DNA from: Spirochaetaceae bacterium | Lineage (GTDB): Bacteria > Spirochaetota > Spirochaetia > Treponematales > Treponemataceae | Length of the DNA: 38,640 nt | Direction of reading: 5' to 3' | NCBI GenBank assembly: GCA_017936665.1 | Contig: JAGBFB010000028.1 | Span: 1 to 38,640, forward strand | In this document: positions 5,426-15,002 of the stretch, piece after piece | Numbering within the stretch: the first letter of the stretch is position 1 | How the letters are laid out: every line of letters begins with the position of its first letter | The notes under the pieces: model-generated | What the model was told of the DNA's origin: nothing | Database searches by the model: none | Seen by the model: the letters and a program-made list of their open reading frames with translations, nothing else | Translations under genes and position numbers: made by a program

Positions 5426-8293
5426 ATGAGTATTTCAGAAAAGAAACTTATTATAAAAGGTGCAAGAGAACACAACTTAAAAAACGTTGATTTAGAAATT
5501 CCTAGAAACAAGTTGGTTGTGTTTTCAGGTCTTTCAGGTTCTGGAAAAAGTTCTCTTGCCTTTGATACTATTTTTGCTGAAGGTCAACGACGCTACATGG
5601 AAAGCCTTTCTTCTTATGCTCGGCAGTTTTTAGGAAGAATGGATAAGCCTGATGTGGATTATATCGAAGGACTTTCACCTGCGATTTCTATTGAACAAAA
5701 AACTACTCACAATAATCCTCGTTCTACAGTTGGTACTGTAACTGAAATTTACGACTATTACAGACTTCTATTTGCCAGAATTGGTCAGCCTCATTGTCCA
5801 AAATGTGGTCAAGAAATAAAAGAACAAAGTTCTGACCAAATTATCAATACGATTTTAAGTTGGCCAGAAGGAACAAAAATTCAAATTCTAGCCCCAGTAA
5901 TTCGGGGTAAAAAAGGTGAACATCAAAAAATCATTGAAGATGCAAAGAAATCAGGTTTTATTCGTGCAAGAATTGATGGTGTAATGGTAGAACTTGATGA
6001 AAATATAAAACTTGATAAACAAAAAAAACACACAATTGAACTTGTTGTAGATAGAATAAAAATTTCATCTGATGTAAGAAAGCGAATTGCTGAATCTGTA
6101 GAAACTGCCATCGAAAATGCTTGTGGAATTATTTTAGTAATTAAAAGTGGTGAACTTTTGCCAGATTCAGAAACAAAATCTCCAGATACGGAACATTTTT
6201 TCTCTCAAAAAAATGCTTGTCCAGATTGTGGAATTTCAATTCCTGAACTTCAACCTAGACTTTTTTCTTTTAACAATCCTTTTGGTGCTTGTCCTGAATG
6301 TACTGGTCTTGGTGAAAAAATGGAATTTGATATAGATTTGATTATTCCTGATAAATCTCTTTCTTTTAATGAAGGGGCAATTCAGTGGTATAATCCAGAT
6401 TCTGCTTGGAATCGTGCACGATTTGAAAGTCTTGCAAAATATCTTGGTTTTTCACTTGATGAGCCAATTTCAAACTTAAATAAAAATCAGTTTAATCAGT
6501 TGATGAATGGAACTTTAGAGCCAATTCAATATATTTACGAAAAATCTGACGGTTCTGGTTCTTTTAAATATAATCAACCTTGGCCAGGTTTGTTTTCAGA
6601 TTTAAAAAGACGGTATAACGAAACTTTTTCAGAAGCTCAACGAGAAAGTTTGCAAAGATTAATGAGTCATAAAATTTGTACTTGCTGTAATGGTCAAAAA
6701 TTAAATCCCTCAGCGTTAGCTGTAACAGTTGGTGGAAAAAATATTCATGATTTAACTTTGCTTTCTGTTGAAGATTCAATTAAATTTTTTGAAAATTTAA
6801 GTCTTACAGAAACTGAAAAACAAATTGCTGCCCAAATTGAAAAAGAAATAAAAAATCGTCTTGGTTTTTTGAAAAATGTTGGGCTTGAATATCTTACTTT
6901 AGAACGACAAGCGGGAACTCTTTCAGGTGGAGAGGCTCAACGAATTAGGCTTGCTACACAAATTGGTTCTAGTTTAACTGGAGTTTTGTATATTTTAGAT
7001 GAGCCTTCTATCGGTTTGCATCAGCGGGATAATCAGCGACTTATTGATACTTTAACTTATTTGCGTGACATTGGAAATACAGTTATTGTTGTAGAACATG
7101 ATGAACAAACTTTGCGTACAGCCGACTGGATTGTAGATTTAGGTCCAGGGGCTGGTGTTCATGGTGGCGAAATTGTGGCTTCTGGAACTCCAGAACAAGT
7201 TATGAAAATAAAAGAATCTCTTACTGGTCAATATCTTGCAGGAATTCTATCTATGGAAGTTCCAAAAGAACGCCGAAGTGGAAATGGAAATTTTATCAAA
7301 TTATCTGGTGTAACAGAGCATAATTTAAAAGATGTTTCTATCGAAATTCCTTTAGGAAAATTTACTTGTATTACAGGTGTTTCTGGTTCTGGAAAATCAA
7401 CTTTGATAAGTGATGTTTTATTTCCTGCAATTTCTAATCAAGTGATGAGGTCAAAACATCCTGTTGGTGCATATAAAAAATTAGAGGGAATTGAAAATAT
7501 CGATAAGGTAATAAATATTGACCAAAGTCCTATCGGTAGAACTCCTCGCTCAAATCCTGCAACTTATGTTGGCGTTTTTAATGCAATTCGTGATTTGTAT
7601 GCAAATTTACCAGAATCAAAAGCTCGTGGTTTTAAGCCTGGCAGATTTAGTTTTAATGTGAAAGGTGGAAGGTGCGAAAATTGTCAAGGTGCTGGTACTA
7701 TCACTATTGAAATGAACTTTTTACCAGATGTTTATGTTTGCTGTGATGTTTGCCACGGAAAGCGTTTTAATCAAGAAACTTTGGATGTTCGCTACAAAGG
7801 AAAAAATATTTCTGATGTTTTGGAAATGACCATCGAGGAAGCCGCCCTTTTCTTTGAAAAAATTCCACAGATTGCAAATAAATTAGAAACTTTAGTTTCT
7901 GTGGGCTTAGGCTATATTCAGCTTGGTCAATCAGCACTTACTCTTTCTGGAGGAGAGGCTCAGCGAGTTAAACTTGCAAATGAACTTGCAAAGCGTTCTA
8001 CAGGAAAAACACTTTACGTTATGGATGAACCTACAACAGGACTTCATTTTGCCGATGTTAAGCAACTTATGGATGTTATTAACCGTTTGGTAAATCAAGG
8101 AAACACTGTTGTGATGATAGAACATAATCTAGATGTTATTTTGCAATCAGATTATATTATTGATTTAGGACCTGAAGGTGGAACAAAAGGAGGAACTATT
8201 ATTGCAACTGGAACTCCTGAAGAAATCGCTAAGATAAAAAATTCACACACAGGATATTATTTAAAAGAATTATTGGATAGGGCAACTTTATAG
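5426..8293 (+). CDS. uvrA: Excinuclease ABC subunit A
   Basis: At 955 residues it is full length for UvrA, the damage-sensing ABC ATPase of nucleotide excision repair, which loads UvrB at lesions. Walker A motifs are GLSGSGKSS (35-43) and GVSGSGKST (near 650). ABC signatures LSGGEAQR occur near 498 and 839. The three zinc-binding regions are all present: CPKC (124-127), CPDC...CPEC (near 265-300) and CENC...CDVCHG (near 750-780). Also visible are LSPAISIEQK, DEPSIGLHQRD and DEPTTGLHFAD. Nothing is missing. The gene starts 23 bp after the EF-G stop and its TAG overlaps the next GTG start by one base, so the three genes are probably cotranscribed. Confidence 0.97.
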   Translation: MSISEKKLIIKGAREHNLKNVDLEIPRNKLVVFSGLSGSGKSSLAFDTIFAEGQRRYMESLSSYARQFLGRMDKPDVDYIEGLSPAISIEQKTTHNNPRSTVGTVTEIYDYYRLLFARIGQPHCPKCGQEIKEQSSDQIINTILSWPEGTKIQILAPVIRGKKGEHQKIIEDAKKSGFIRARIDGVMVELDENIKLDKQKKHTIELVVDRIKISSDVRKRIAESVETAIENACGIILVIKSGELLPDSETKSPDTEHFFSQKNACPDCGISIPELQPRLFSFNNPFGACPECTGLGEKMEFDIDLIIPDKSLSFNEGAIQWYNPDSAWNRARFESLAKYLGFSLDEPISNLNKNQFNQLMNGTLEPIQYIYEKSDGSGSFKYNQPWPGLFSDLKRRYNETFSEAQRESLQRLMSHKICTCCNGQKLNPSALAVTVGGKNIHDLTLLSVEDSIKFFENLSLTETEKQIAAQIEKEIKNRLGFLKNVGLEYLTLERQAGTLSGGEAQRIRLATQIGSSLTGVLYILDEPSIGLHQRDNQRLIDTLTYLRDIGNTVIVVEHDEQTLRTADWIVDLGPGAGVHGGEIVASGTPEQVMKIKESLTGQYLAGILSMEVPKERRSGNGNFIKLSGVTEHNLKDVSIEIPLGKFTCITGVSGSGKSTLISDVLFPAISNQVMRSKHPVGAYKKLEGIENIDKVINIDQSPIGRTPRSNPATYVGVFNAIRDLYANLPESKARGFKPGRFSFNVKGGRCENCQGAGTITIEMNFLPDVYVCCDVCHGKRFNQETLDVRYKGKNISDVLEMTIEEAALFFEKIPQIANKLETLVSVGLGYIQLGQSALTLSGGEAQRVKLANELAKRSTGKTLYVMDEPTTGLHFADVKQLMDVINRLVNQGNTVVMIEHNLDVILQSDYIIDLGPEGGTKGGTIIATGTPEEIAKIKNSHTGYYLKELLDRATL

Positions 8294-11200
8294 TGAAAAA
8301 AAATTTATTTTTACTATTTTTAATTTTCTCATTCTTTTTAACACATATTTTTGCGGAAGAGCAAAAAGTAGTTGAAACAAGTGAAAGTGCAGTTCAAGAC
8401 ACTTCTTTAATTTCAGAAAAAAAAGTTGAAACTGAAGTTACACCTACTGAAAATATTACAGAAATATCAGAAAATGCTGAAACTGATAATTCTAAAACAC
8501 AAACTTCTGAAAAAACAGAAAATTCTGATGAATCTAAAAAAAATAAAAAATCTACAAAAAAAGATAATGAAGAAACTAAAAAAACAAAATCCTCAAGTAC
8601 AATTTCAATTTTATCGGCACAGAAAACTGAATATTCTAAATCTGAAATTGGTTCTGATGTTATTATTTTAACAGGTGATGTAAAAGTTAAAATTGAACAA
8701 GGTGGAACAGGTTCAATGATTTATGCAGATAAAGTGAGCTATGAAAGAAAAAGACAGCGTTTATTTGCAGAAGGAAATGTTGTTATTGAACGGCTTTCTG
8801 GTTCAACAGTAACAGAAACATTAACTGCCACATCAGTTTTATTTAATGCAGAAACTCAAGAAGGTGTTTTTTCTGAAGGACGCATTGCACAAGCTAATTC
8901 TGATATGTTTAAACTTGATACAAATTCAAAATTAGTTGTTGATTCAGACATTTTTGGTAGAGACGATTCTGGTGTTATTGGTTTTAAAAATGGTTCTTTA
9001 ACATTTTGTGATGAAGAAGATCCCCATTGGAAAATTGATGCAAGTAGAATTTGGCTTTTACCAGGAAATGAATTTGCTTTTGTAAATGCTCGGTTCTTTG
9101 TAGGAAGTTTACCTACTTTGTGGTTACCATTTTTCTATTATCCTAAAGATGAAATGATTTTTAATCCAGTTATTGGTACTGATGATAGAAAAGGTTACTT
9201 TGTACAAACCTCAACTTATCTTGTGGGTAGAAAACCTCTTGATACATCTTCAGGTGGAGAAGATGATTATCTAAGTTTTTTGAAACCAACATCATTAAAA
9301 AAACAAGTAAGAGAAGGTCTTTTTTTACATAACCTTGAAGAAGACGCTTCTGGTGTTGGTTCAAATTATCTAAAATTCATGGCAGATTATTACACTAAAT
9401 TAGGTGGCTTTTTAGGTCTAGATGGAGTTTTTAAGCCTAAAAAAGTGTTTACAGATATTACTTTTTCAACACTGTTAGGATTTTCAAATACGTTATACAA
9501 AGATTTAGGTAAATATACTCCTTATAACAAAGAAAATAATAATCAAATTACAAATGATAAGGGATATTTTTTAGGATTTGAATTACCTTTTAGATTTTAT
9601 GTAAATCTAAAAACTACGTTATCTTATTCTCCATTTTCACTTTCTTTATCTATTCCTATTTATTCTGATGCTTATTTTAAATCAGATTTTTTTACAGACA
9701 GAAGTGAAACAATGGATTGGTTAGGTTTACTTACAAGTGGATTAACAGATGAAGATACAACAACATCATCTACTTCTGGAGTTACTTCTTATACTTGGTC
9801 AGCAAATGCTTCTTTTTCACCTAAAATAAGTTTTTTAAGTCCATTCATTTCAACTTTATCAATAAGTAACGTAAAATCTTCCATAGCATTTTCTTCAAAA
9901 AATAATGAATCATTAAAAGGTGCAGATGCAACTTATAGTCCAAATAGACAATTTTTTTATCCGTCACAAATTGTGCCTGTTGGGGTAAATTTAAATATTT
10001 CTGGTACGATTTTTTCATATCCGTTTAAGAAAAAAACAGAAAAAAAAGAAACTAAGACAGAAAAAAAAGAAAGTTCAGTTTCTAAAAGTGCATTGGCAAA
10101 AATATCCATTCCAGAAGAATTAAGCGAACCTGAAGAAAATCCAGAAGAACCTGAAGAAAATTCTGTCGAAACTATAGAGATTTCAGAAGAAGAAAAAAAA
10201 CACAATAAGGAACTAGAAAATCAACTAGTGCCAACCGTTACAACAAATGCTTATAAAAATTCTTCTAATAGTTCGCCTGTAAGTTATTCTTTAACTTATT
10301 CTATTACTCCAACTTACGATTCTTTGATATCATATAATTCAAATAAAACAACTTCGCCTGAAGAAATTAGTTTTACAGAAGAAAATTTTCAATCTACATA
10401 TTATAAAGTTTCTGCACCAACTCAACTTTCTAGTTCATTAAATCTTTTTAGAAATATTTTAAGTTTAAAAAATACATTGAAATTTTCGCCTCAGATGCAA
10501 GAACATCCATTTATTTCTGAGGAATATTATTCAACTGAATCTTCAAGAAATCAAATTGTGTTAAACGACCTTGCTGCAAAATCAATGGATCTTGTAAATA
10601 CAAATTCTTTAAGTATAAAACCATTTAGTAATTCACAGTTATTTGGTTCTACAACTTTATCATGGAATTCAACTGTTCAAATTATTGATACTGAATTTTT
10701 AGGTTCTGTAGATAATCCTGAATGGGAATACAAAAAAGCAAAATGGGACGAAGATGGAATTAAAGCTCATAACTTAAATTTAAATTTGGCTTACAATGGA
10801 GGAAATTCTTATTCACAATCTTTGTCCTTTACTTCAAACTTACCTCCAAGACTTGATACTTACACTGCAAGATTTAAATTTTCTTTTCCTTTTATGAATT
10901 TTTCTATGGAAACAGGAATTGCAGAAATTGATTCTGATACCAATAATGATGGCGAAATTGATGATGAAGTTAAAATTGGTAAGTATCTTGATACGTTTGA
11001 ATTTAATCCTTTGAAGCAAAGTTTAAGTCTTAGCTTTTTTGATAAAAAACTTTCACTTTCGCAATCATTTCAATATGACATAGAAGAACAGCATCCAACT
11101 TCTTTGTCTTTTTCTGCTTCAATTTGGGGAATTTCATTATCTTTTTCAATGAATTATACAATTCCATATAAATTAGATGAAAATAAAGGATGGGTAGCTC

Positions 11201-11769
11201 AAAAAGAAAAAGAATTCTTACCTAACGCAATAAATTTTAATTACAACGTTCCTTCTAAGAAATTTTCTTTCTGGAAAAATCGTATTTCATTAACTCCTGG
11301 TTTATCAACTTCGATAAAACTTGATATGGTTAGACCTACAAATAGTTATTTTATTTTTTCACCTTCAATTACTTTTAACATAAATGAATTTTTGAACATT
11401 AGTTTTAAATCTACATCAAGAAACGATGTTATTTTTAGATATTTCCAAGGAATGTTTGATTACGGAATAGAAGTTCCAGGTGAAAAAAATGTTATAAAAG
11501 ATTTATTGTATTCTTTTGATTTCAAAAATGAAGAAAATCGTAAATTATCTGGTTTTAAATTAAAAAGTTTTTCGATTATTTTAACACATGATTTACATGA
11601 CTGGGATTTTAAATCAGAATTTTCGATTGAACCAAAACTTATAACTGATGAAATTCCATATAGATATGATTTTAGTCCATATTTTTCAATATCTGTAGTT
11701 TGGAAACCTATGAATATGTTTAAAACTCAAATAGAAGACGAGGATGGCGAGATAACATTGAACCCTTGA
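8293..11769 (+). CDS. lptD: OstA/LptD-type outer-membrane assembly protein
   Basis: A 1158-residue protein starting at a GTG that overlaps the uvrA stop. Residues 1-22 form a signal peptide ending in FAEE. Residues ~25-105 are a Ser/Thr/Glu/Lys-rich linker, followed by an OstA (LptA-like) jellyroll at ~108-200 (GDVKVKIEQG, IYADKVSYERKRQRLFAEGNV). The segment LPTLWLPFFYYPKDEMIFNPVIG is typical of LptD at the entry to the beta-barrel. The remaining ~850 residues alternate aromatic and polar strands as in an outer-membrane barrel. A charged, repetitive insert (~residues 577-645) probably forms a loop. In proteobacteria LptD places LPS in the outer leaflet. Treponemes are generally considered LPS-free, so the cargo may be another glycolipid. 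The assignment is by domain order and is divergent from the E. coli protein. Confidence 0.8.
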   Translation: MKKNLFLLFLIFSFFLTHIFAEEQKVVETSESAVQDTSLISEKKVETEVTPTENITEISENAETDNSKTQTSEKTENSDESKKNKKSTKKDNEETKKTKSSSTISILSAQKTEYSKSEIGSDVIILTGDVKVKIEQGGTGSMIYADKVSYERKRQRLFAEGNVVIERLSGSTVTETLTATSVLFNAETQEGVFSEGRIAQANSDMFKLDTNSKLVVDSDIFGRDDSGVIGFKNGSLTFCDEEDPHWKIDASRIWLLPGNEFAFVNARFFVGSLPTLWLPFFYYPKDEMIFNPVIGTDDRKGYFVQTSTYLVGRKPLDTSSGGEDDYLSFLKPTSLKKQVREGLFLHNLEEDASGVGSNYLKFMADYYTKLGGFLGLDGVFKPKKVFTDITFSTLLGFSNTLYKDLGKYTPYNKENNNQITNDKGYFLGFELPFRFYVNLKTTLSYSPFSLSLSIPIYSDAYFKSDFFTDRSETMDWLGLLTSGLTDEDTTTSSTSGVTSYTWSANASFSPKISFLSPFISTLSISNVKSSIAFSSKNNESLKGADATYSPNRQFFYPSQIVPVGVNLNISGTIFSYPFKKKTEKKETKTEKKESSVSKSALAKISIPEELSEPEENPEEPEENSVETIEISEEEKKHNKELENQLVPTVTTNAYKNSSNSSPVSYSLTYSITPTYDSLISYNSNKTTSPEEISFTEENFQSTYYKVSAPTQLSSSLNLFRNILSLKNTLKFSPQMQEHPFISEEYYSTESSRNQIVLNDLAAKSMDLVNTNSLSIKPFSNSQLFGSTTLSWNSTVQIIDTEFLGSVDNPEWEYKKAKWDEDGIKAHNLNLNLAYNGGNSYSQSLSFTSNLPPRLDTYTARFKFSFPFMNFSMETGIAEIDSDTNNDGEIDDEVKIGKYLDTFEFNPLKQSLSLSFFDKKLSLSQSFQYDIEEQHPTSLSFSASIWGISLSFSMNYTIPYKLDENKGWVAQKEKEFLPNAINFNYNVPSKKFSFWKNRISLTPGLSTSIKLDMVRPTNSYFIFSPSITFNINEFLNISFKSTSRNDVIFRYFQGMFDYGIEVPGEKNVIKDLLYSFDFKNEENRKLSGFKLKSFSIILTHDLHDWDFKSEFSIEPKLITDEIPYRYDFSPYFSISVVWKPMNMFKTQIEDEDGEITLNP

Positions 11770-11795
11770 CGGATTCATATAAATGCTTGTAAAAT
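11766..11795 (+). promoter_or_regulatory. Candidate phoH promoter overlapping the lptD stop
   Basis: TTGACG (11766-11771) and TAAAAT (11790-11795) are separated by 18 bp. The predicted transcription start, about seven bases downstream, coincides with the GTG start codon at 11803. There is no Shine-Dalgarno sequence in between, so the mRNA may be leaderless. Confidence 0.45.
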
Positions 11796-11802
11796 TTTTA
11801 TA

Positions 11803-12765
11803 GTGGATTGTACGTATACAATTGTAGTTCCAGATACTGATTTGTTATATAAAGTATGTGGTTCTAATGACAGTAATTTGCGTCTCATAGAAGAATATTT
11901 AGGAACTCCGATTTTTATTCGTGGAAATGAACTTTCAATTCAATCTGAAGATGAACAAATAAATCAGAAGTTCAAACATATTATCGATAGGATTCTTGAT
12001 GAAACTAGTGAAGGTATGGAACCTTGTTCTGATATGGTTAATTCAATTTTGCAAACTTCTTCAGATGTTAGTTTGCAAGACGAAAAAGCCTTTTTTAATC
12101 AAGCGGTCATAAAAGTTCCTGGTGGAATAAAGACGATTTTTCCAAAAACAAAAGCACAAGCAAAATTAATTCATTCTATGCGAAAATCTTCTTTGGTGTT
12201 TGCTTCTGGTCCTGCAGGTTCTGGTAAAACTTTTCTTGTGGTTGCAGAAGCTTTATCTCAACTTTTATCTCAAAAGAAAAAAAGTTTAATTTTAACAAGA
12301 CCTGTTGTAGAAGCTGGCGAAAGTTTAGGGTTTTTACCAGGAGATTTTGAGCAAAAGATAAATCCTTATTTACGGCCATTGTTTGATTCTTTAGAAACTT
12401 TACTACCACGAGAAGCCTTGCGTAAAATGCTAGAATCGGGGATAATAGAAATAGCACCTTTAGCTTATATGCGAGGAAGAACTTTATCTGATTGCATTAT
12501 AATTTTAGATGAGGCTCAAAATACTACCGTTCAACAAATGAAGATGTTCTTAACTAGAATTGGTGAAAATTCTAGAATTTTTGTAACTGGGGATGCAACT
12601 CAATCAGATTTGCCAAAGAGAATTTCGTCTGGTTTAGTTAATGCATTGGAAATTTTAAAAGATATAGATGATATTAGTATTTGTCATCTATCTGAAGAGG
12701 ATATCGTGAGAAGTCCTCTTGTAAGGAAGATTATACAAGCCTATGAAAAAGCAGAAGACATTTAG
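11803..12765 (+). CDS. phoH: PhoH-like ATPase
   Basis: This 320-residue protein has an N-terminal KH-like portion and a PhoH P-loop domain. Walker A is GPAGSGKT (136-143), Walker B is IIILDEAQN (near 230-238), and the family motifs LTRPVVEAGESLGFLPGD and FVTGDATQSDLP are also present. PhoH proteins are linked to RNA metabolism and usually sit next to ybeY, as here. The only sensible start is the GTG at 11803: the in-frame upstream region is closed by a stop, and the nearby ATG at 11783 runs into TAG. There is no Shine-Dalgarno, and a promoter-like pair ends seven bases upstream. Its last 23 bases overlap the next gene. Confidence 0.93.
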   Translation: MDCTYTIVVPDTDLLYKVCGSNDSNLRLIEEYLGTPIFIRGNELSIQSEDEQINQKFKHIIDRILDETSEGMEPCSDMVNSILQTSSDVSLQDEKAFFNQAVIKVPGGIKTIFPKTKAQAKLIHSMRKSSLVFASGPAGSGKTFLVVAEALSQLLSQKKKSLILTRPVVEAGESLGFLPGDFEQKINPYLRPLFDSLETLLPREALRKMLESGIIEIAPLAYMRGRTLSDCIIILDEAQNTTVQQMKMFLTRIGENSRIFVTGDATQSDLPKRISSGLVNALEILKDIDDISICHLSEEDIVRSPLVRKIIQAYEKAEDI

Positions 12766-14452
12766 TAGTAATTCTACTAATCTACATGAAAAAAATTATT
12801 TTTTAAATCCCTTTAATTTTATCAATAAAAATAAAGGTGCTTTTTTTGTTATTTTAGCTACTTTTATTTCACTTTTGGTAATTACTTTCTTTGATGTTGC
12901 AACAAGAGAAACTGTTGCAAGTTTTGCTTTGTCAGAATATCAAATTGGACAAATTGCTGACAGAACAATTATTGCAGAAAAATCTTTACCTGCTACAGAA
13001 TACGATCCAATTCAAGTTAATAAAGATGAAAAAATAATTAGAAAAGGTTTCCCTATAACAGACGAAAATTATGCAAAACTCAGAAAAATTGCAGAAGCTC
13101 CTTCATATATTGATTTTAGAGCTTTAGCAAATGCTTTTTTATATCTGTTTTTATTAGTTGTATTAACAGTATTTTTGTTTTCTCCATATATGTTAGGAAG
13201 AGAAATAAAATTAAAAGAAATGATTTTTATTGCAGTATTGTATGTTATTGTTTATGCCGTAACAACATTTGCAACTAAGGTTCCAGCATTTTTATCTCAG
13301 TTTTCATTAACAACAATAATTCCTTCAACATTTGCGGCAATGTTAATAACAGTGCTTTTTAGTCAATCTTCGGCAGTGTTCTTTTCAATTTTAATGGCAT
13401 TAGGTGTTTTGTTTATATCATCTTTTCAGCCTGTGCCTTGTTTGTTTGTTCTTTGTTCATCGATTGCATCAGCAAAAATTGTAAGTAAAACAGAAAAACG
13501 AATAGATATGGTATTTGCCTCAGTTATTTTGGCAATTTTAAATATAATTTTCTTGTTTGCTTTAAGCATTATTGTAAACGATGATGCAGAGTTTGGTGGT
13601 TTTGTTTTGTTTGGAGTTGCATTAAATGCCTTTGTATCTGGAATTTTTGCCTTAGGTTTTTTAACTCCATTGGAATCAATTTTAAATACAGCTTCTGTGT
13701 TTAGACTTATGGATTTGTCTGATTTAAATAATCCAATGATGAGACGGATGTTGATTACTGCTCCTGGAACATATAATCATTCAATGATGGTTGCAACTTT
13801 AGCAGAAACAGCTTGTAACGAAATTGGGGCAAATGCTCTTTTAGCAAGGGTTGGTTCTTATTATCACGATATAGGAAAGTTGGAACAACCTGAATATTTT
13901 GTTGAAAATCAAACAGAAGGTAATAAACATGATGATATAAATCCAAGTTTGTCAGTTTCTGTTATTAAAAGTCATGTAAAAAAAGGTGTAGAAAAAGCTA
14001 ATCAATTAAGATTACCACAAGAAGTTACAGATATAATTGCTGAACATCATGGTAATGGATTAATATATTATTTTTATCATAAAGCAAAACAACAAGAAGA
14101 TAATAATATCGATCCTGAGTATTATACATACACTTACAATGGAGATTCTCCTTCTTCAAAAGAGGCTGCCGTTGTAATGTTAGCTGATACAGTTGAAGCT
14201 GCTTGTAGAACTTTGGTAAAACCATCTGTTCCAAGATTAGAAAAATTTATTAGACAGTTAATTATGGATAAAGTTGAAAATCATCTTTTAGATAAATGTC
14301 AACTTAGATTTTGCGATTTAGATGTAATTCAGGATTCTTTTGTAAAAATTCTTGCAGGATATTATCATTCTCGAATTGAATATCCAAATCAGAAGAATTC
14401 AGAATTAGACGAAGTTGATTCAGAACAAGAAAAGGATTCAAAAAAGGATTAG
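12743..14452 (+). CDS. 7TM-HD family phosphodiesterase (PgpH-like)
   Basis: The 569-residue protein has TM1 at ~34-54, a short extracytoplasmic segment, several further membrane helices (~122-310), and a C-terminal HDIG domain with NHSMMVA (near 343), SYYHDIGK (near 373), EHHG and LADTVEAACR. Relatives such as Listeria PgpH hydrolyse c-di-AMP. Those proteins carry a large extracellular 7TMR-HDED domain. Here only ~70 residues lie between TM1 and TM2, retaining little more than the tail motif (KDEKIIRKGFPITDENYAKL), so ligand sensing must differ. A charged C-terminal tail follows the HD domain. The gene overlaps phoH by 23 bp and is followed two bases later by ybeY. c-di-AMP as substrate is inferred from the family. 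Confidence 0.85.
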   Translation: MKKQKTFSSNSTNLHEKNYFLNPFNFINKNKGAFFVILATFISLLVITFFDVATRETVASFALSEYQIGQIADRTIIAEKSLPATEYDPIQVNKDEKIIRKGFPITDENYAKLRKIAEAPSYIDFRALANAFLYLFLLVVLTVFLFSPYMLGREIKLKEMIFIAVLYVIVYAVTTFATKVPAFLSQFSLTTIIPSTFAAMLITVLFSQSSAVFFSILMALGVLFISSFQPVPCLFVLCSSIASAKIVSKTEKRIDMVFASVILAILNIIFLFALSIIVNDDAEFGGFVLFGVALNAFVSGIFALGFLTPLESILNTASVFRLMDLSDLNNPMMRRMLITAPGTYNHSMMVATLAETACNEIGANALLARVGSYYHDIGKLEQPEYFVENQTEGNKHDDINPSLSVSVIKSHVKKGVEKANQLRLPQEVTDIIAEHHGNGLIYYFYHKAKQQEDNNIDPEYYTYTYNGDSPSSKEAAVVMLADTVEAACRTLVKPSVPRLEKFIRQLIMDKVENHLLDKCQLRFCDLDVIQDSFVKILAGYYHSRIEYPNQKNSELDEVDSEQEKDSKKD

Positions 14453-14454
14453 TT

Positions 14455-15000
14455 ATGGCAAGTATAATAAATGTTCAAAACGAAGAAACTTTAAAAAATC
14501 CTTATTCTGAAAAAAGAATTGAAAGTATAAAAAATTTTGTGCAAGAAATTTTATTTCATCAAAACTTAGAAAACTGGGAAGTTAATATTCTATTTTCTTC
14601 TGATGAATTTATACGTGATTTAAATAAAAATTATCGTAACATTGATTCACCTACAGATGTTTTATCTTTTGAGCAAGGTGATTTTTACATGGGCGAAGAT
14701 GAAAAAGAATATTTTTGTGCAGGAGATATTGTCATTTCTGATGAAACACTTACTTTCAATGCAGAAAAATTTAACATACATAAGGATGATGAATTAAAAC
14801 GTTTGATAATTCACGGAATTTTACATCTTTCTGGTTTTGACCATGGTGAATATCATGTTGATGCCAACGGAAATATTTTAGATGGAAATTCTACTGTTGT
14901 AGTTTTAAATGATGAAACAAAAACTAATGAAGAAATACAAATGCTTGTGTTACAAGAAGATATTTTTAGTAAATTTAATGATAGAATTTTAGAGGTATAA
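14455..15000 (+). CDS. ybeY: Endoribonuclease YbeY (16S rRNA maturation)
   Basis: This 181-residue protein carries the YbeY zinc motif HGILHLSGFDH, with H120, H124 and H130 as ligands, and the upstream family motif NKNYRNIDSPTDVLSFEQG. YbeY acts in 16S rRNA 3'-end maturation and ribosome quality control. AAGGA lies nine bases before the ATG. It is slightly longer than typical (~155), with extra residues after the zinc motif (DANGNILDGNSTVVVLN). It sits in the widespread phoH - 7TM-HD - ybeY - corC order. Confidence 0.93.
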   Translation: MASIINVQNEETLKNPYSEKRIESIKNFVQEILFHQNLENWEVNILFSSDEFIRDLNKNYRNIDSPTDVLSFEQGDFYMGEDEKEYFCAGDIVISDETLTFNAEKFNIHKDDELKRLIIHGILHLSGFDHGEYHVDANGNILDGNSTVVVLNDETKTNEEIQMLVLQEDIFSKFNDRILEV

Positions 15001-15002
15001 AA

